A stretch of 64,000 bases of DNA. It comes from Rattus norvegicus (taxonomy: Eukaryota > Chordata > Mammalia > Rodentia > Muridae). The position numbers and the translations under genes were made by a program. The notes beneath the pieces are model-generated. The model saw only the letters and a list, made by a program, of their open reading frames with translations, made no database searches and had not been told where the DNA came from. The stretch is taken from NCBI RefSeq assembly GCF_036323735.1, contig NC_086034.1, positions 14,028,001 to 14,092,000 of the forward strand. Direction: 5' to 3'. Shown here in pieces: positions 39,091 to 48,453 of this stretch (within the stretch, counting starts at the first letter, position 1; the number at the start of each line of letters is the position of its first letter).

Positions 39091-40063
39091 ACTACGGCAA
39101 TGTTGTTTCCAATTGATCCTTTGTGGGTAGGGCTTGTAATTTTGTTTCTTTTTTTCTTTGTGTGGGATAGAGAAACCACAGATGGCAAGCTTAAGCCAGA
39201 ACCAAAACCTCTTTGGCGAATGGTCCCTGCCTGCTTAGAGGATAAATGATGTGAGGAAGCTGTTAGAGCCGTTAGGACAGTTCAGAGGGTCCTTGCAGAG
39301 CAACAAGAAAGTACGTCGGAGGGAGAAAAGGTCTCGAAAGAAAAAAAGAAAAGAAAAGGAGATAAAAGGAACAGAGAGAAGGCAGAGATTAAAAAAATGG
39401 GGTCAGTGCAGCTTTTGTTGTGGCTGAAGTTGAGGCTATTGCTAGGTATGTGATTAGGCTCTGGAAACCTCACAGAGTCATACTGATCAGATTTGATAGA
39501 GGTAGACCACCTGAAAAATTTATTCAGGAGAATCAAACAAAAAGATAGACTTTTGTCTTGAGAATTGTATAGAGTGTGCCTACTTGGATTCCTGGTCTCA
39601 AGGAGATTTAGCAGGTGACAAGGTGCTTCTCTTCAAAAAGCAGTTTCAATCAGCCCTTGGAGCCTTACACCTGTAGCTAAGATATGTGTAGCCACTTCAA
39701 TTTTGTTTTCTGATTGGTTTTAAATGTATATTCTCTACGTGCCTTGGTTATGGACTATTGGCTTTTAAGTTATTGGATATGGTTAAAAAAATGTAACATT
39801 GGTAACAGAAAGTTGACATAAAACTGGTAAATTTGGATGGAGTCATTCTAGACAACATGTGGGATGAGCCAATCTAGGGAAACAGGTCTAAATTGAGATG
39901 ATTTTTTTATAGAAATCTTATCCTAGAAACCAGGCTTCTAAAATATTTTAAGGCAATGTCTCTTTGTTGGGGTATTGGAGAACGCACCATCATGCATTCA
40001 TATGTAGGAATTGGCAGTCAAAACTTGTAGCATGAAGGATAGACTTGGTGTTTTGGAGACTGG

Positions 40064-40436
40064 ATGCAGGTGGGTCATACTACAGGATTACCATACAATC
40101 CTCAGGGTCAAGGAATTGTGGAAAGAGTGCATCATACCTTAAAAGAGCTTATACAAAAACAAAAAGAGGGAATTGCCAGCAGCCGAACACCAAAAGAACA
40201 ACTTTTGTTTGGCTCTTTTTACTCTAAATTTCTTAATTTTGGATGCACATGGCCGCTCTGCCGCAGATCGCCATGCTACTATTACACCTATAACTAATAC
40301 AGAAGTAAAATGGAAGGATGTCTTAACTGATGAGTGGCTTGGCCCAGATCCCCTGATTTCGAGATCTAGGGGAGCAATTTGTGTTTTTCCACAGAATCAA
40401 GAAAATCCAATTTGGGTACCTGAGCACTTGACTTGA
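40064..40436 (+). pseudogene. ERV integrase C-terminal fragment, frameshifted
   Basis: Retroviral integrase inserts the proviral DNA. The frame 40064-40297 has the conserved 'GLPYNPQGQGIVERVHHT' block with the catalytic-core glutamate environment. The second frame, 40173-40436, has the C-terminal domain with a '[16 protein letters not shown]' motif as in betaretroviral/IAP-type pol. The two lie in different frames and the N-terminal part is absent. Confidence 0.85.
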
Positions 40437-40588
40437 AGATTGCCTTCTGCTCTTCCTGAAGATGAGACTACGAACCCTACTATTACTCGAATGGTAATCC
40501 AGGTTGATTCACTCATCTTGTGGGCTATTGTGAGATCGTGGCCAGTACCCATGCCAGTTATAAGCTCTAATGTGAGCAATGTACCCAT

Positions 40589-41089
40589 TTGGCATCTGGC
40601 TTTCTATTAGCTAATCAAAGGATAGATTTAGTTCAAAAACAAATTGAAGCACTGTGTCATATGACGCAGCTGTCTTGCGTTTCCACCCTTAGAGGTTTCT
40701 GCATTATTCCTTTGCAAGCTAACTTTTCTCAGCATTTTCAACAGAGCAAAGAAATTTCGAATTATCTGAAAGGAAACTGGTCCATGAATGCAGAGCAACT
40801 ATCAAGACAATTGCTGATGCAGATTGCTGTCCTCAACAGCACTAGGTTGGACCCCATCATAGTTGAAGATTTTACCTCATGGATTACCAATGCTTTCTCC
40901 CTTTTTTAGGAGTGGGCGGGCATGTTTGCCTGGGGAGCTATTGTCCTCCTGGGATGCGGAGTAGGTATCTGGCTTATTGGCCATTTAAAAAGAGAACATG
41001 CCAGACACAAAGTGGTTGTTTACCAGGCTATGATCACCATTAAGAAGGGTGCTTCTCCCAACATATGGCTGGCCTCTTTGAAAGATTAA
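40589..41089 (+). pseudogene. ERV envelope transmembrane-subunit remnant, one internal stop
   Basis: The frame from 40589 encodes the ectodomain end of a betaretrovirus-like envelope TM subunit, and a TAG at 40907-40909 interrupts it. The same frame continues afterwards with a single hydrophobic membrane-spanning segment (about 40919-40984) and a short basic cytoplasmic tail ending with TAA at 41087-41089. The surface subunit and signal peptide are missing. The tail is homologous to that of the second ERV at 63410-63600. Confidence 0.8.
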
Positions 41090-41321
41090 GAGTTCGCCCT
41101 AGATCATTTTTGTCACTGTCATGTGGAGTCATTATATCCAGAGACAGGCAACATTTCTCGAGCTCTGACCAACCTAAGACATGGGACCCAGTGGCGATAG
41201 GGTAACTCTATGACAGGTAAGGCCGAGTTTGGATGAGAACGACCTAAGACAGAACCAATGACAAGATTGAGGTGACACCCAGATCTAGACCAGTCATTTT
41301 ATTAAACAAAAAAGGGTGAGA

Positions 41322-41678
41322 TGTAGGGCACCCTCCAGTGGTGAACAATGGTACTGCGCATGTGCAGGTTTTGCACCTGGTGTCAGTTGGCCAGTAATAT
41401 GCTAATGAGGGGCTGTACCATGCTAGTGAGGTGATTTATTCTGTGCCAATCCCTGGAGGACAAGTAGTGGGGTGTAGTGGGATGACAGTGGAGTGATAGT
41501 GGGGTGACCCGTGCCCCGCCAATCCCTGAAGGATTATTAGCATACTGTTGTGTATATAAGGCAAGCGATTTTGCTGCTTGAGGTCCCCGTATCAGCAATG
41601 AAGGTGTCCTGCAATAAAGGCTGTTGACAAGGATCCGACGGTGTTGCGTCTTCCTTGCCGGACGAGGTGGGTGCGACA
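41322..41678 (+). repeat. 3' LTR (357 bp), complete
   Basis: Begins 'tgtagggcac' just after a polypurine tract (41308-41321) and ends 'gtgcgaca'. It has a TATA-like box 'tatataag' at 41553-41560 and the poly(A) signal 'aataaa' at 41613-41618, so U3, R and U5 are all present. The target duplication aatttg follows at 41679-41684. Confidence 0.93.
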
Positions 41679-41684
41679 AATTTG

Positions 41685-42870
41685 CACACTCTCTGTGTCC
41701 CCTCATTAGTCTGGCTAAGGGTTTCTCTATCTTGTTGCCTTTCTCAAAGAACCAACTTTTGGTTCTCTTGATTCTTTCTATGGCCCTTTTTGTTTCTACT
41801 TGGTTGATTTCAGCTCTGAGTTTGATTATTTCCTGCCTTCTACTCCTCCTGGCTGTATTTGCTTCTTTTTGTTCTAGAGCTTTTAGGTGTGCTGTCAAAC
41901 TGCTGACATATGCTCTCTCCTGTTTCTTTCTGCAGGTGCTCAGAGCTATGAGTTTTCCTCTTAGCACAGCTTTCATTGTGTCCCATAAGTTTGGGTATGT
42001 TGTACCTTCATTTTCATTAAATTCTAAGAAGTCTTTAATTTCTTTCTTTACTTCTTTCTTCACCAGGTTATCATTGAGTAGAGCATTGTTCAACTTCCAT
42101 GTACATGTCCGCGTTCTTCCCTTATTGTTATTGAAGACCAGCTTTAGCCCGTGGAGGTCTGATAAGATGAATGGGATTATTTCTGTCTTTCTGTTTCTGT
42201 TGAGGCCTGTTTTCTGACCAATTATATGGTCAATTTTGGAGAAAGTACCATGAGGTGGTGAGAAGAATGTATATCCTTTTGCATTAGGATAGAATGTTCT
42301 ATAAATATCTGTTAAGTCCATTTGGTTCATGACTTCTCGTAGTCTGTCTATGTCTCTGTTTAATTTCTGTTTCCATGACCTGTCCATTGATGAGAATGGG
42401 GTGTTGAAATCTTCTACTATTATTGTATGAGGTACAATGTGTCTTTTGAGCTTTAGTAAGGTTTCTTTTATGTACATAGGTGCCCTTGTATTTGGAGCAT
42501 AGATATTTAGGATTGAGAGTTCATCTTGGTGGATTTTTACTTTGATGAATATGAAGTGTCCTTCCTTATCTTTTTTGATGACTTTTAGTTGAAAATCGAT
42601 TTTATTCGATATTAGAATGGCTACTCCAGCTTGCTTCTTCAGACCATTTGCTTGGAAAGTTGTTTTCCAGCCTTTCATTCTGAGGTAGTGTCTGTCTTTG
42701 TCTCTGAGGTGTGTTTCTTGTAGGCAGCAGAATGCAGGATCCTCATTGCGTATCCAGTTTGTTAATCTATGTCTTTTTATTGGGGAGGTGAGACCACTGA
42801 GTAACCTAGGACAGTATTTTTGTTCTCTTAGGGTCTGTGTGACATCTGTCCAGGATCTTCTGACTTTCAT
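41685..42870 (-). pseudogene. L1 ORF2 endonuclease and linker, interrupted by the ERV
   Basis: Long minus-strand frame of the L1 endonuclease: '[20 protein letters not shown]', '[20 protein letters not shown]', '[17 protein letters not shown]' (the SxxDHI-type motif) and the basic linker up to '[18 protein letters not shown]', where the LTR begins. The N-terminus is a fusion: ORF1-like '[20 protein letters not shown]' runs straight into ORF2 '[10 protein letters not shown]', showing an internal deletion. Good preservation suggests a fairly young L1. The open frame continues into the LTR by chance. Confidence 0.9.
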
Positions 42871-42913
42871 AGTCTCTGGCGAGAAGTCTGGTGTAATTCT
42901 GATAGGTCTGTCT

Positions 42914-43710
42914 TTATATGTTACTTGACCTTTTTTCCCTTACTGCTTTTAATATTCTTTCTTTATTTTGTGCATTTGGTGTTTTGACTATTATGTGATG
43001 GGAGGAGTTTCTTTTCTGGTCCAATCTATTTGGAGTTCTGTAGGCTTCTTTTATGTTTATGGGCATCTCTTTCTTTAGGTTAGGGAAATTTTCTTCTATG
43101 CTTTTGTTGAAGATATGTACTGGTTCTTTGAGCTTGGAGTCTTCACTCTCTTCTATACCTATTATCCTTAGTTTGATCTTCTCATTGAGTCCTGGACTTC
43201 CTGTATGTTTTGGACCAGTAGCTTTTTCCATTTTACATTATCTTTGACAGTTGAGTTGATGATTTCTATGGAATCTTTTGCTCCTGAGATTCTCTCTTCC
43301 ATCTCTTGTATTCTGTTAGTGAAGCTCATATCTACAGCTCCTTGTCTCTTACTTTGGTTTTCTATATCCAGGGTTGTTTCCCTGTGTTCTTTCTTCATTG
43401 CTTCTATTTCCATTTTTAATTCCTTGAACTGTTTGATTGTGTTTTCCTGGAATTTTTTCAGGGATTTTTGTGATTCCTCTCTATAGGCTTCAACTTGTTT
43501 ATTTATGTTTTCCTGCATTTCTCTAAGGGAGTTCTTCATGTCTTTCTTGAAGTCCTCCAGCATCATGATCAAATATGATTTTAAATCTAGATCTTGCTTT
43601 TCTGGTGTGTTTGGATATTCAGTGTTTGCTTTGGTGGGAGAATTGGGCTCTGATGATGCCCTGTAGTCTTGGTTTCTGTTGCTTGGGTTCCTGCGCTTGC
43701 CTCTCCCCAT
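42914..43710 (-). pseudogene. L1 ORF1, frameshifted
   Basis: The 43710-43168 frame starts with a basic N-terminus ('MGRGKRRNPSNRNQDYRASS'), then a long K/E-rich coiled coil with heptads. The next frame, 43231-42914, carries the RNA-recognition part with 'IKLRIIGIEESEDSKLKEPV' and 'IKEAYRTPNRLDQKRNSSHH'. The two overlap in different frames, so one frameshift separates them near 43170-43230. The C-terminal end is lost in the ORF1/ORF2 fusion deletion. Confidence 0.88.
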
Positions 43711-44860
43711 CAGACTGTCTCTGGTATCACTTTGTTCTGCTATTTCTGACAGTGGCTAGACTGTCCTATAGGCCTGTGTGTCAGGAGTGCTGTAGACCTG
43801 TTTTCTTGTTTTCTTTTAGCCAGTTATGGTTACAGAGTGTTCTGCTTTCGGGTGTGTAGTCTTTCCTGTCTACTAGTCTTCAGTTGTTACTGTGGGCATG
43901 TGTCTTTAGTCCACCAGGCAGGTCACTTGGAGCAGAAAATTGGTCTTATCTCTGGTCCCTGGCCTGAATTCGCTCCTGGGGGCCTCTGTTTCAGCTCTCC
44001 AAGAGGGCAGCACACAGAAGGGCATGCCCTGCCTTTTGTTGGGACCCTGTGCACTAGGGTACCAGATGGCATTAGATGTTTTCCTCTGGAGTCAGAAGTG
44101 TAGGCAGAGTGTAGTCTCTTCTGGCTTCCCAGGCATGTCTGCCCCTCTAAAGCTTTAGCTCTACTTACCATGAGTCTTGGGAGCTGTTGACTGGGTCCCT
44201 TTAGATCCAGGCAGTGTCTGGACCGTAGGGACGTGTCGCTTGAGTGCCCCTATCTTCCTGTTCCCAGAGGCCCCATACAGTTTCCTCTTGGGACAGTTAT
44301 GTGGGCAGGGGTGGGCAGCACTAGAGGTCTCTCCTGCTCTGCAGTCTCTGGATTGCCCACCTGTCTTGGCGGTGAGCTCTCTCTCCCACAGGGTTTGGGA
44401 GCAGGGAGCTGTGGACAGGGCTCAGGAGGTTCAGGCTCTAGCTAAAAACCAGAAGTGTCCAGTCCAAGAAGAATTTTTTCTCTGTGTGTCCTGAGTCACC
44501 CAGGCAGGTCACTTGGAGCATAAAAGTTCGTTTTACCTCTAGTCCTTGGCCTGAATTTGCTCCTGGGGGGCTGAATTTCAGCTCTCTGTAAGGGGAGCAA
44601 CAAGAATGGCCTGCCCCGCCTATGGTCAGGCCCCTGTGCACAAGGGTCCCAGATGGCATTAGGGGTTCTCTTCAGAAGTCAGAAATGTGGGCAGAGTGTA
44701 GTCTCTTCTGGCTTCCCAGGCATGTATGACAGTCTGAAGATTTAGCCCTCCCTCCCACATGATTTGGGTTCAGGGAGCTGTTGACCTGGTCCCTTCAGAT
44801 CTGGGCTTTGTCTGGAACACATGCAACATGCTACTTGAGTGCCGGTTCTCCTTCTTTTTG
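43711..44860 (-). promoter_or_regulatory. Rat-type L1 5'UTR with two tandem monomers
   Basis: GC-rich relative to its surroundings. The block 'caggcaggtcacttggagca' occurs at about 43915 and 44501, 'gtagtctcttctggcttccc' at about 44112 and 44698, and 'gagctgttgac' at about 44191 and 44777. Such monomers are the internal RNA polymerase II promoter of rodent L1. The direction of L1 transcription is leftward, away from the array. Confidence 0.75.
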
Positions 44861-46055
44861 AGGTTCATGTATTATATAAACTATATCCTGACTATTCCAC
44901 GCTTTGTTCTACATCCATTTCTACAAGAATGAATATTAAGCTTTTTTGTGGTTGTGGTTGTTGTTGTTGTTGTGGTTATTGTAGGTTTGTTTCTATTGAA
45001 TTTTTTTGTTTGTGTGTTTGCTTGTGTGTTTGGTTTACCTCCCTTGGGATAATTTCTTATTCCATCCATTTCCACTTGAATTTCATGAATTCCTTGTTTT
45101 TAATAGCTTAGTATTTTTTCTTTGTTCATTTTGAATATGTCTGACATTTTCTTTATCTATTCCTCAGTTAATGGACACCTCATATCTTTCCAGCTTCTGG
45201 GTATTATAATCAATGCTGCTATGAACATAGTGGATCAAATGTCCATTGTAAAGGTTGGAGCATCATCTTGGTGTATGTCTAGGATTTGTATAGCTTGGGC
45301 CTCAGGTGATTCAATTTCTAATTTTCTGAGGAAATTCCCAAATGATAACCAGAGTGGTTGTTCCAGCTTGGAGTGCCACTGATTTTGGAAGTGTGTCTCG
45401 GCTTCTCCACATGCTCACCAGCAACTGTTATAATCTGAGTTTTTGATCTCAGCCATTCTGACTGCCCTCTTACAGAATCTCCGTGGTCTTTTCTTTCTTT
45501 TTTCTTGTTTTTTTTTAATTTAATTTTATTATTATTATTATTATTTTTGGAGATCTGCATTTCCCTGATGCCTAAGGATGTTGCACATATCTGTAGGTTT
45601 TTCTCAGCCATTAGATGTTCCTCAGATGAGAATTCTTGTTTAGCTCTGCACCCCATTTTAAAGAGAGTTATTTAATTCTCTGGAGTGTAACTATTTGAGT
45701 TCTTTGAATCTTTTGGATATAGGGCATCTATTGTATGTAGGATTGGTAAAGATCTTCTCCCAAACTGTTGGCTGCTGTTTGGTCTTAATGACAGTGTCCT
45801 TTGCTTGCAGAGACTTTGAATTGATATGAGGTCCCATTGGTCTATTCTTGATCATAGAGCAGAAGCCATTGGTGTTTTATTCAGTATACTTTCCGTGTGC
45901 CCATGTATTCGACCCTCCCCACACTTTTTCTTCGATTACTTTGATTCAATCTGGTCTTATGTGTATGATCTTGACCTACTTAGACTGCCACTTTGAGCAA
46001 GGCTCTAGGAATGCATCTATTTGCATAATGGACCAGTCAGTAACTGACATAGTGA
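44861..46055 (-). mobile_element. Antisense L1 (3'UTR to ORF2 C-terminus) upstream of gene copy 1
   Basis: Reverse-complement L1: 'ctttccagcttctgggtatt', 'gctatgaacatagtggatca', 'gggcctcaggtgattcaatt', 'tgaggtcccattggtctatt'. The right part aligns with the L1 at 1-600 of this window, for example 'tcttgatcatagagcagaagccattgg' corresponds to 'tcttgatcttagagcctgagccattgg'. The homology fades at about 46055, only 40 bp before the TATA box. An (ATT)n run lies at 45530-45546. Confidence 0.8.
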
Positions 46056-46101
46056 GGAGGAGGTGTGGCCCAGGTTCCACCTGCCAGCCTAAGGTATAAA
46101 A
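46019..46101 (+). promoter_or_regulatory. Promoter of copy 1: octamer and TATA box
   Basis: TATAAAA at 46095-46101 with a G-rich 5' context ('aaggtataaaatgg') gives an expected start near 46125. A perfect octamer ATTTGCAT (reverse complement of ATGCAAAT, the POU/Oct site) lies at 46019-46026, and a 'ggtgtggccc' KLF/Sp-like box at about 46060-46069. Octamer-to-TATA spacing is 76 bp here and in the other three copies. Confidence 0.65.
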
Positions 46102-46267
46102 TGGCAAATCAAAGAGAGGAAAGGAGCACTAGGCGGTTGGCCTCTCTCTGAACTTGTGGTCTGCTCAGGACAGCACACAGCTAGCTCAATAGAGGCAGGG
46201 CACGGATGAGTTGGGTCGAGTGTGCTGATCGAACCAAGAGTGTCCCTTCGTGTCCTTGGCAGTGGAC

Positions 46268-47825
46268 ATGGAACCAGGCTCTCAGGCAGGCGCCCTGCAG
46301 GAGATCCTCGACTGTCTGTGTCAAGAGAGCGACCCAGGAAAGATCTACAAAACACTGAAGAAACTGTCTTCTGTGCCTATCCTGTGCAACAGCCTGGCAG
46401 AGATTGGCTTCAGAAAGACCATAAAGACGTTGAAGAATCAGAAGCTCCTGCTCCGCTTTGTTAAGGACCTAGTAGACAAGTGGTCACCGGGGTTCGTGCT
46501 GGGACCCCAACAAGAGCTAGACTCCCTGGACTTTGGATTGCTGAGGAGCCACAGGACAGCGCATCAGAGCACTAGTCTAGAAGAGACAAACCAGGAGCAA
46601 ATATTCCAGGTAAGCCGAGTTGCTGGGGGACAGGTATTTTTTGGGCTCAGCAAATGCAACCCAGGCTGGATCCATTGCCTGAGCCCTAGCTGCAAATCCA
46701 ACAGAGATTTTCACCCACAGACGCCCAGGAGTCCAAGCCTGGATCCAGCAGAAAACAGGAGCTCTGAGCAGCAGCCAGCTGTCCAGGACCCAGGGCAGGT
46801 AGGAATCCAGGGTGCGAGCTTTGAGGAGCCTTTGAGCATGAGGGGCCTTTGAGCATGAGAGAGCCAAGCCTCTCTCCAGAAAGCCAAGGCCTGTGTCAGA
46901 GAAACACAAGTGGCTTGTGATTGGGGGGCAAAGAAACTACACTCATCAGGCCCCCGGGAGTGGGAGGAAGCCACTGGGACAGGTTGGGTGTTGGATTGCC
47001 TCAATTCTGAATGCTGATCACCTTCTACAGGTCCCACCACCATGCAAGAGGAAGAGTGAACTCCCCTGGCTTGAGGAAGCTCGGAGGCCTCCCGCAAAGA
47101 TTCGTCGAGGTGATTCTCAAGTATCCAAAATCCAGAGTCCCATGGCTGACTGTGCTAGCCCAGACTCTCGGTGCAGTGGTAAAACCTGCCTTGCTGTGGA
47201 TGGTGTCCCGCAGCCTTCTTCCTCTCAGCTGGATGGAGAAGCGTCACCTAGGGGCTGGTATCTCAGAAAGAACAACAAAACGCCAGTCTATTCAGGTTGT
47301 CTTCCAGCAGACTCTTGTCCTCAGGAATCCCACGCAGGGCTCCTTGGGAAGCCCTCGGCTGGCATCAGGAATGCTAGTCTCCGACAATCGGCCCAAGAAG
47401 AAACTGAGCCTGGGCAGTCCAAGGAGAAGACACAGTGCCAGACGCAGACTAGCAAGCAAAGACCGAGCTTGACTAAGCCCTCTGCACACCTATGTCTTCA
47501 GGAGTCCCAAGAGGAGAGGCTGCAGGCCCTCAGAGCCCGCATCCAAAGCTCAATGGCCAAGAGGCTGCAAGTGAGACAGACAACCATGATCTCCTTTCAT
47601 ACCCAGCACAAGAGCCCAGGTCAACAAGGGGAGCTTGGACCCAGAAGGGGTGATACAGTACCAACTTCCCACAGTCTTCCTGAGGCACCTGCCCATCCAG
47701 GATCCCAGAAGCTTTCCTGCCTGCCCTCTGGAGCAAAAGGCCCCAAAAAGGCGCCAGCTAAGAGACCTGCTCCACTCATGGCCAAGGCACTCAGGGACTA
47801 CAGCCGTAGGTTCTACACAAACTGA
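46268..47825 (+). CDS. Elongin A-like protein, copy 1 (three coding exons, 404 aa)
   Basis: Exons: 46268-46609, 46721-46798 and 47031-47825; introns of 111 and 232 bp, all GT-AG, all junctions phase 0. The ATG at 46268 has a favourable context (gacATGg). Residues about 8-76 form a TFIIS N-terminal-type helical domain like that of elongin A ('KTLKKLSSVPILCNSLAEIG', 'FVKDLVDKWSPG'). The C-terminal exon ends with an elongin A-like segment ('QEERLQALRARIQSSMAKRL', 'KRPAPLMAKALRDYSRRFY'). Elongin A stimulates RNA polymerase II elongation and, through a BC-box, binds elongins B/C. At 404 residues against roughly 770 for elongin A, this protein lacks the central region and I see no (T/S)LxxxC BC-box, so it may bind the elongation machinery without elongin BC. 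The middle is low-complexity, rich in S, P, Q and K. Nuclear location is inferred. Poly(A) signal at 48050-48055. Intact by reading; expression unknown. Confidence 0.85.
46610..46720 (+). other. Intron 1 of copy 1: stop-free and a multiple of three
   Basis: The 111-bp intron (GTAAGC...CACAG) contains no stop in the coding frame, so a retained intron would add 37 residues (including 'GLSKCNPGWIHCLSPSCKSN') and still read into the middle exon. It has the properties of an exitron. The same holds in copies 2 and 4, but copy 3 has an extra T. Confidence 0.6.
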
Positions 47826-48049
47826 ATGGCTGATGCTCTCCACAGTCACAATACCTGCCACTCCTGGGACTGGGAAGGACTGGGCATACAATCTTTCTCC
47901 TGGAAGAAGTGGCACAGAACACACTGTGGTTGTCAAGCTCCAGACACACTCCATAGCACCCTTTTCTGGAGTTTTCACTGTGCCTCTGGACAAGATTTTC
48001 CAACCTGAACCCTTGTCCCATGGCAAGTTGTACATCATGCTCCAAAGTA

Positions 48050-48055
48050 AATAAA
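48050..48055 (+). terminator. Polyadenylation signal, copy 1
   Basis: AATAAA 225 bp after the stop codon, followed by a GT-rich stretch ('cagtgtgttggtgtttacat'), the usual downstream element. Equivalent signals occur in copies 2 and 3. Confidence 0.8.
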
Positions 48056-48370
48056 TATCTACCTCCCCCTTTATTCAGTGTGTTGGTGTTTACATGTCTT
48101 GAGAATGATGGCTACAGATAAATGTAGATATTGCATTTCCGATGGATAAATGGACTCACTCTGTACAGACAGTTCCACAAAGGTACATTTATGTTATCAT
48201 ACCATCCAATATGTCTTAGAGTCATACTTAGTCATGTATGTAAATACGAGTTGAAATCTCCGTGGAAGACTAGCCCTCCATTCCTACAATCTAGATAATT
48301 TAGTGAATCTCAGATATATTAAAGGTAAAAACAAAACAAAATAAAATGAAACCAGTCTAAATTGAGTGAT

Positions 48371-48406
48371 TGTGTCTGTGGGTTAGTGTGTGTGTGTGTC
48401 TGTGGG

Positions 48407-48452
<46 letters not shown>
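48371..48452. repeat. (TG)n microsatellite of unit 1
   Basis: TG repeats with two 'tctgtgggttag' interruptions. Present in every unit with a different length, so it is a natural copy-specific marker. Confidence 0.95.

Positions 48453-48453
<1 letters not shown>

Larger units (their letters stand above)
38584..41678 (+). mobile_element. Class II (ERVK-like) endogenous retrovirus inserted in L1, internally deleted
   Basis: A 3.1-kb provirus in plus orientation: a shortened 5' LTR (38584-38810), a leader with a 38-bp minisatellite, sparse gag-like or unassigned sequence, the C-terminal half of integrase (about 40064-40436), an env transmembrane remnant (about 40589-41089), a polypurine tract (41308-41321) and a full 3' LTR (41322-41678). 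The 6-bp duplication and TG...CA ends confirm an authentic integration. Gag, protease and reverse transcriptase are largely missing, so the element is defective. Confidence 0.92.
38116..44860 (-). mobile_element. L1 element, antisense, with two 5' promoter monomers; split by an ERV
   Basis: The minus-strand order is 5'UTR (44860-43711), ORF1 (43710-42914), ORF2 N-terminal part (about 42790-41685), the ERV insertion (41678-38584), then ORF2 RT region (38578 to 38116). The 3' part of ORF2 and the 3'UTR are absent. The 5'UTR shows two monomers (43917-44502 and 44503-44860) sharing 'caggcaggtcacttggagca' and 'gcagagtgtagtctcttctg', period about 586 bp. ORF1's end and ORF2's start are fused by a deletion of a few hundred bp near 42790. 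It forms the left border of the elongin A-like array. Confidence 0.85.

Noticed and set aside
39280..39450. Lysine/arginine-rich stretch in the ERV considered as a Rec/Rem-like nuclear-export accessory peptide
   Set aside because: Basic codons followed by a leucine-rich segment are visible, but frame, start and splice context are lacking. It may equally be a gag fragment or purine-rich leader.
41383..41684. C-terminal extension of the long minus-strand L1 ORF2 frame
   Set aside because: This part lies in the inserted LTR and is read open by chance after the true L1 sequence ends at 41685.
44839..45111. Cysteine-rich plus-strand frame at the left edge of the array
   Set aside because: Arises from GTTGTTG/TGTGTT low-complexity sequence within an antisense L1 fragment.
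46250..46852. 200-codon frame as a stand-alone protein
   Set aside because: It reads exon 1, the stop-free intron 1, the middle exon and part of intron 2. The GTG start is not a plausible mammalian start, and the ATG at 46268 is.
46711..47097. Minus-strand 128-codon frame over the array gene, repeated in each unit
   Set aside because: It is a shadow of the plus-strand coding exons; its conservation follows from recent duplication.
46893..47825. 310-codon open frame taken as a complete single-exon gene (and its equivalents at 52066 and 57277)
   Set aside because: It begins inside intron 2 without a good start codon; the CAG acceptor at 47030 and the phase-0 link to the upstream exons explain the coding part better.
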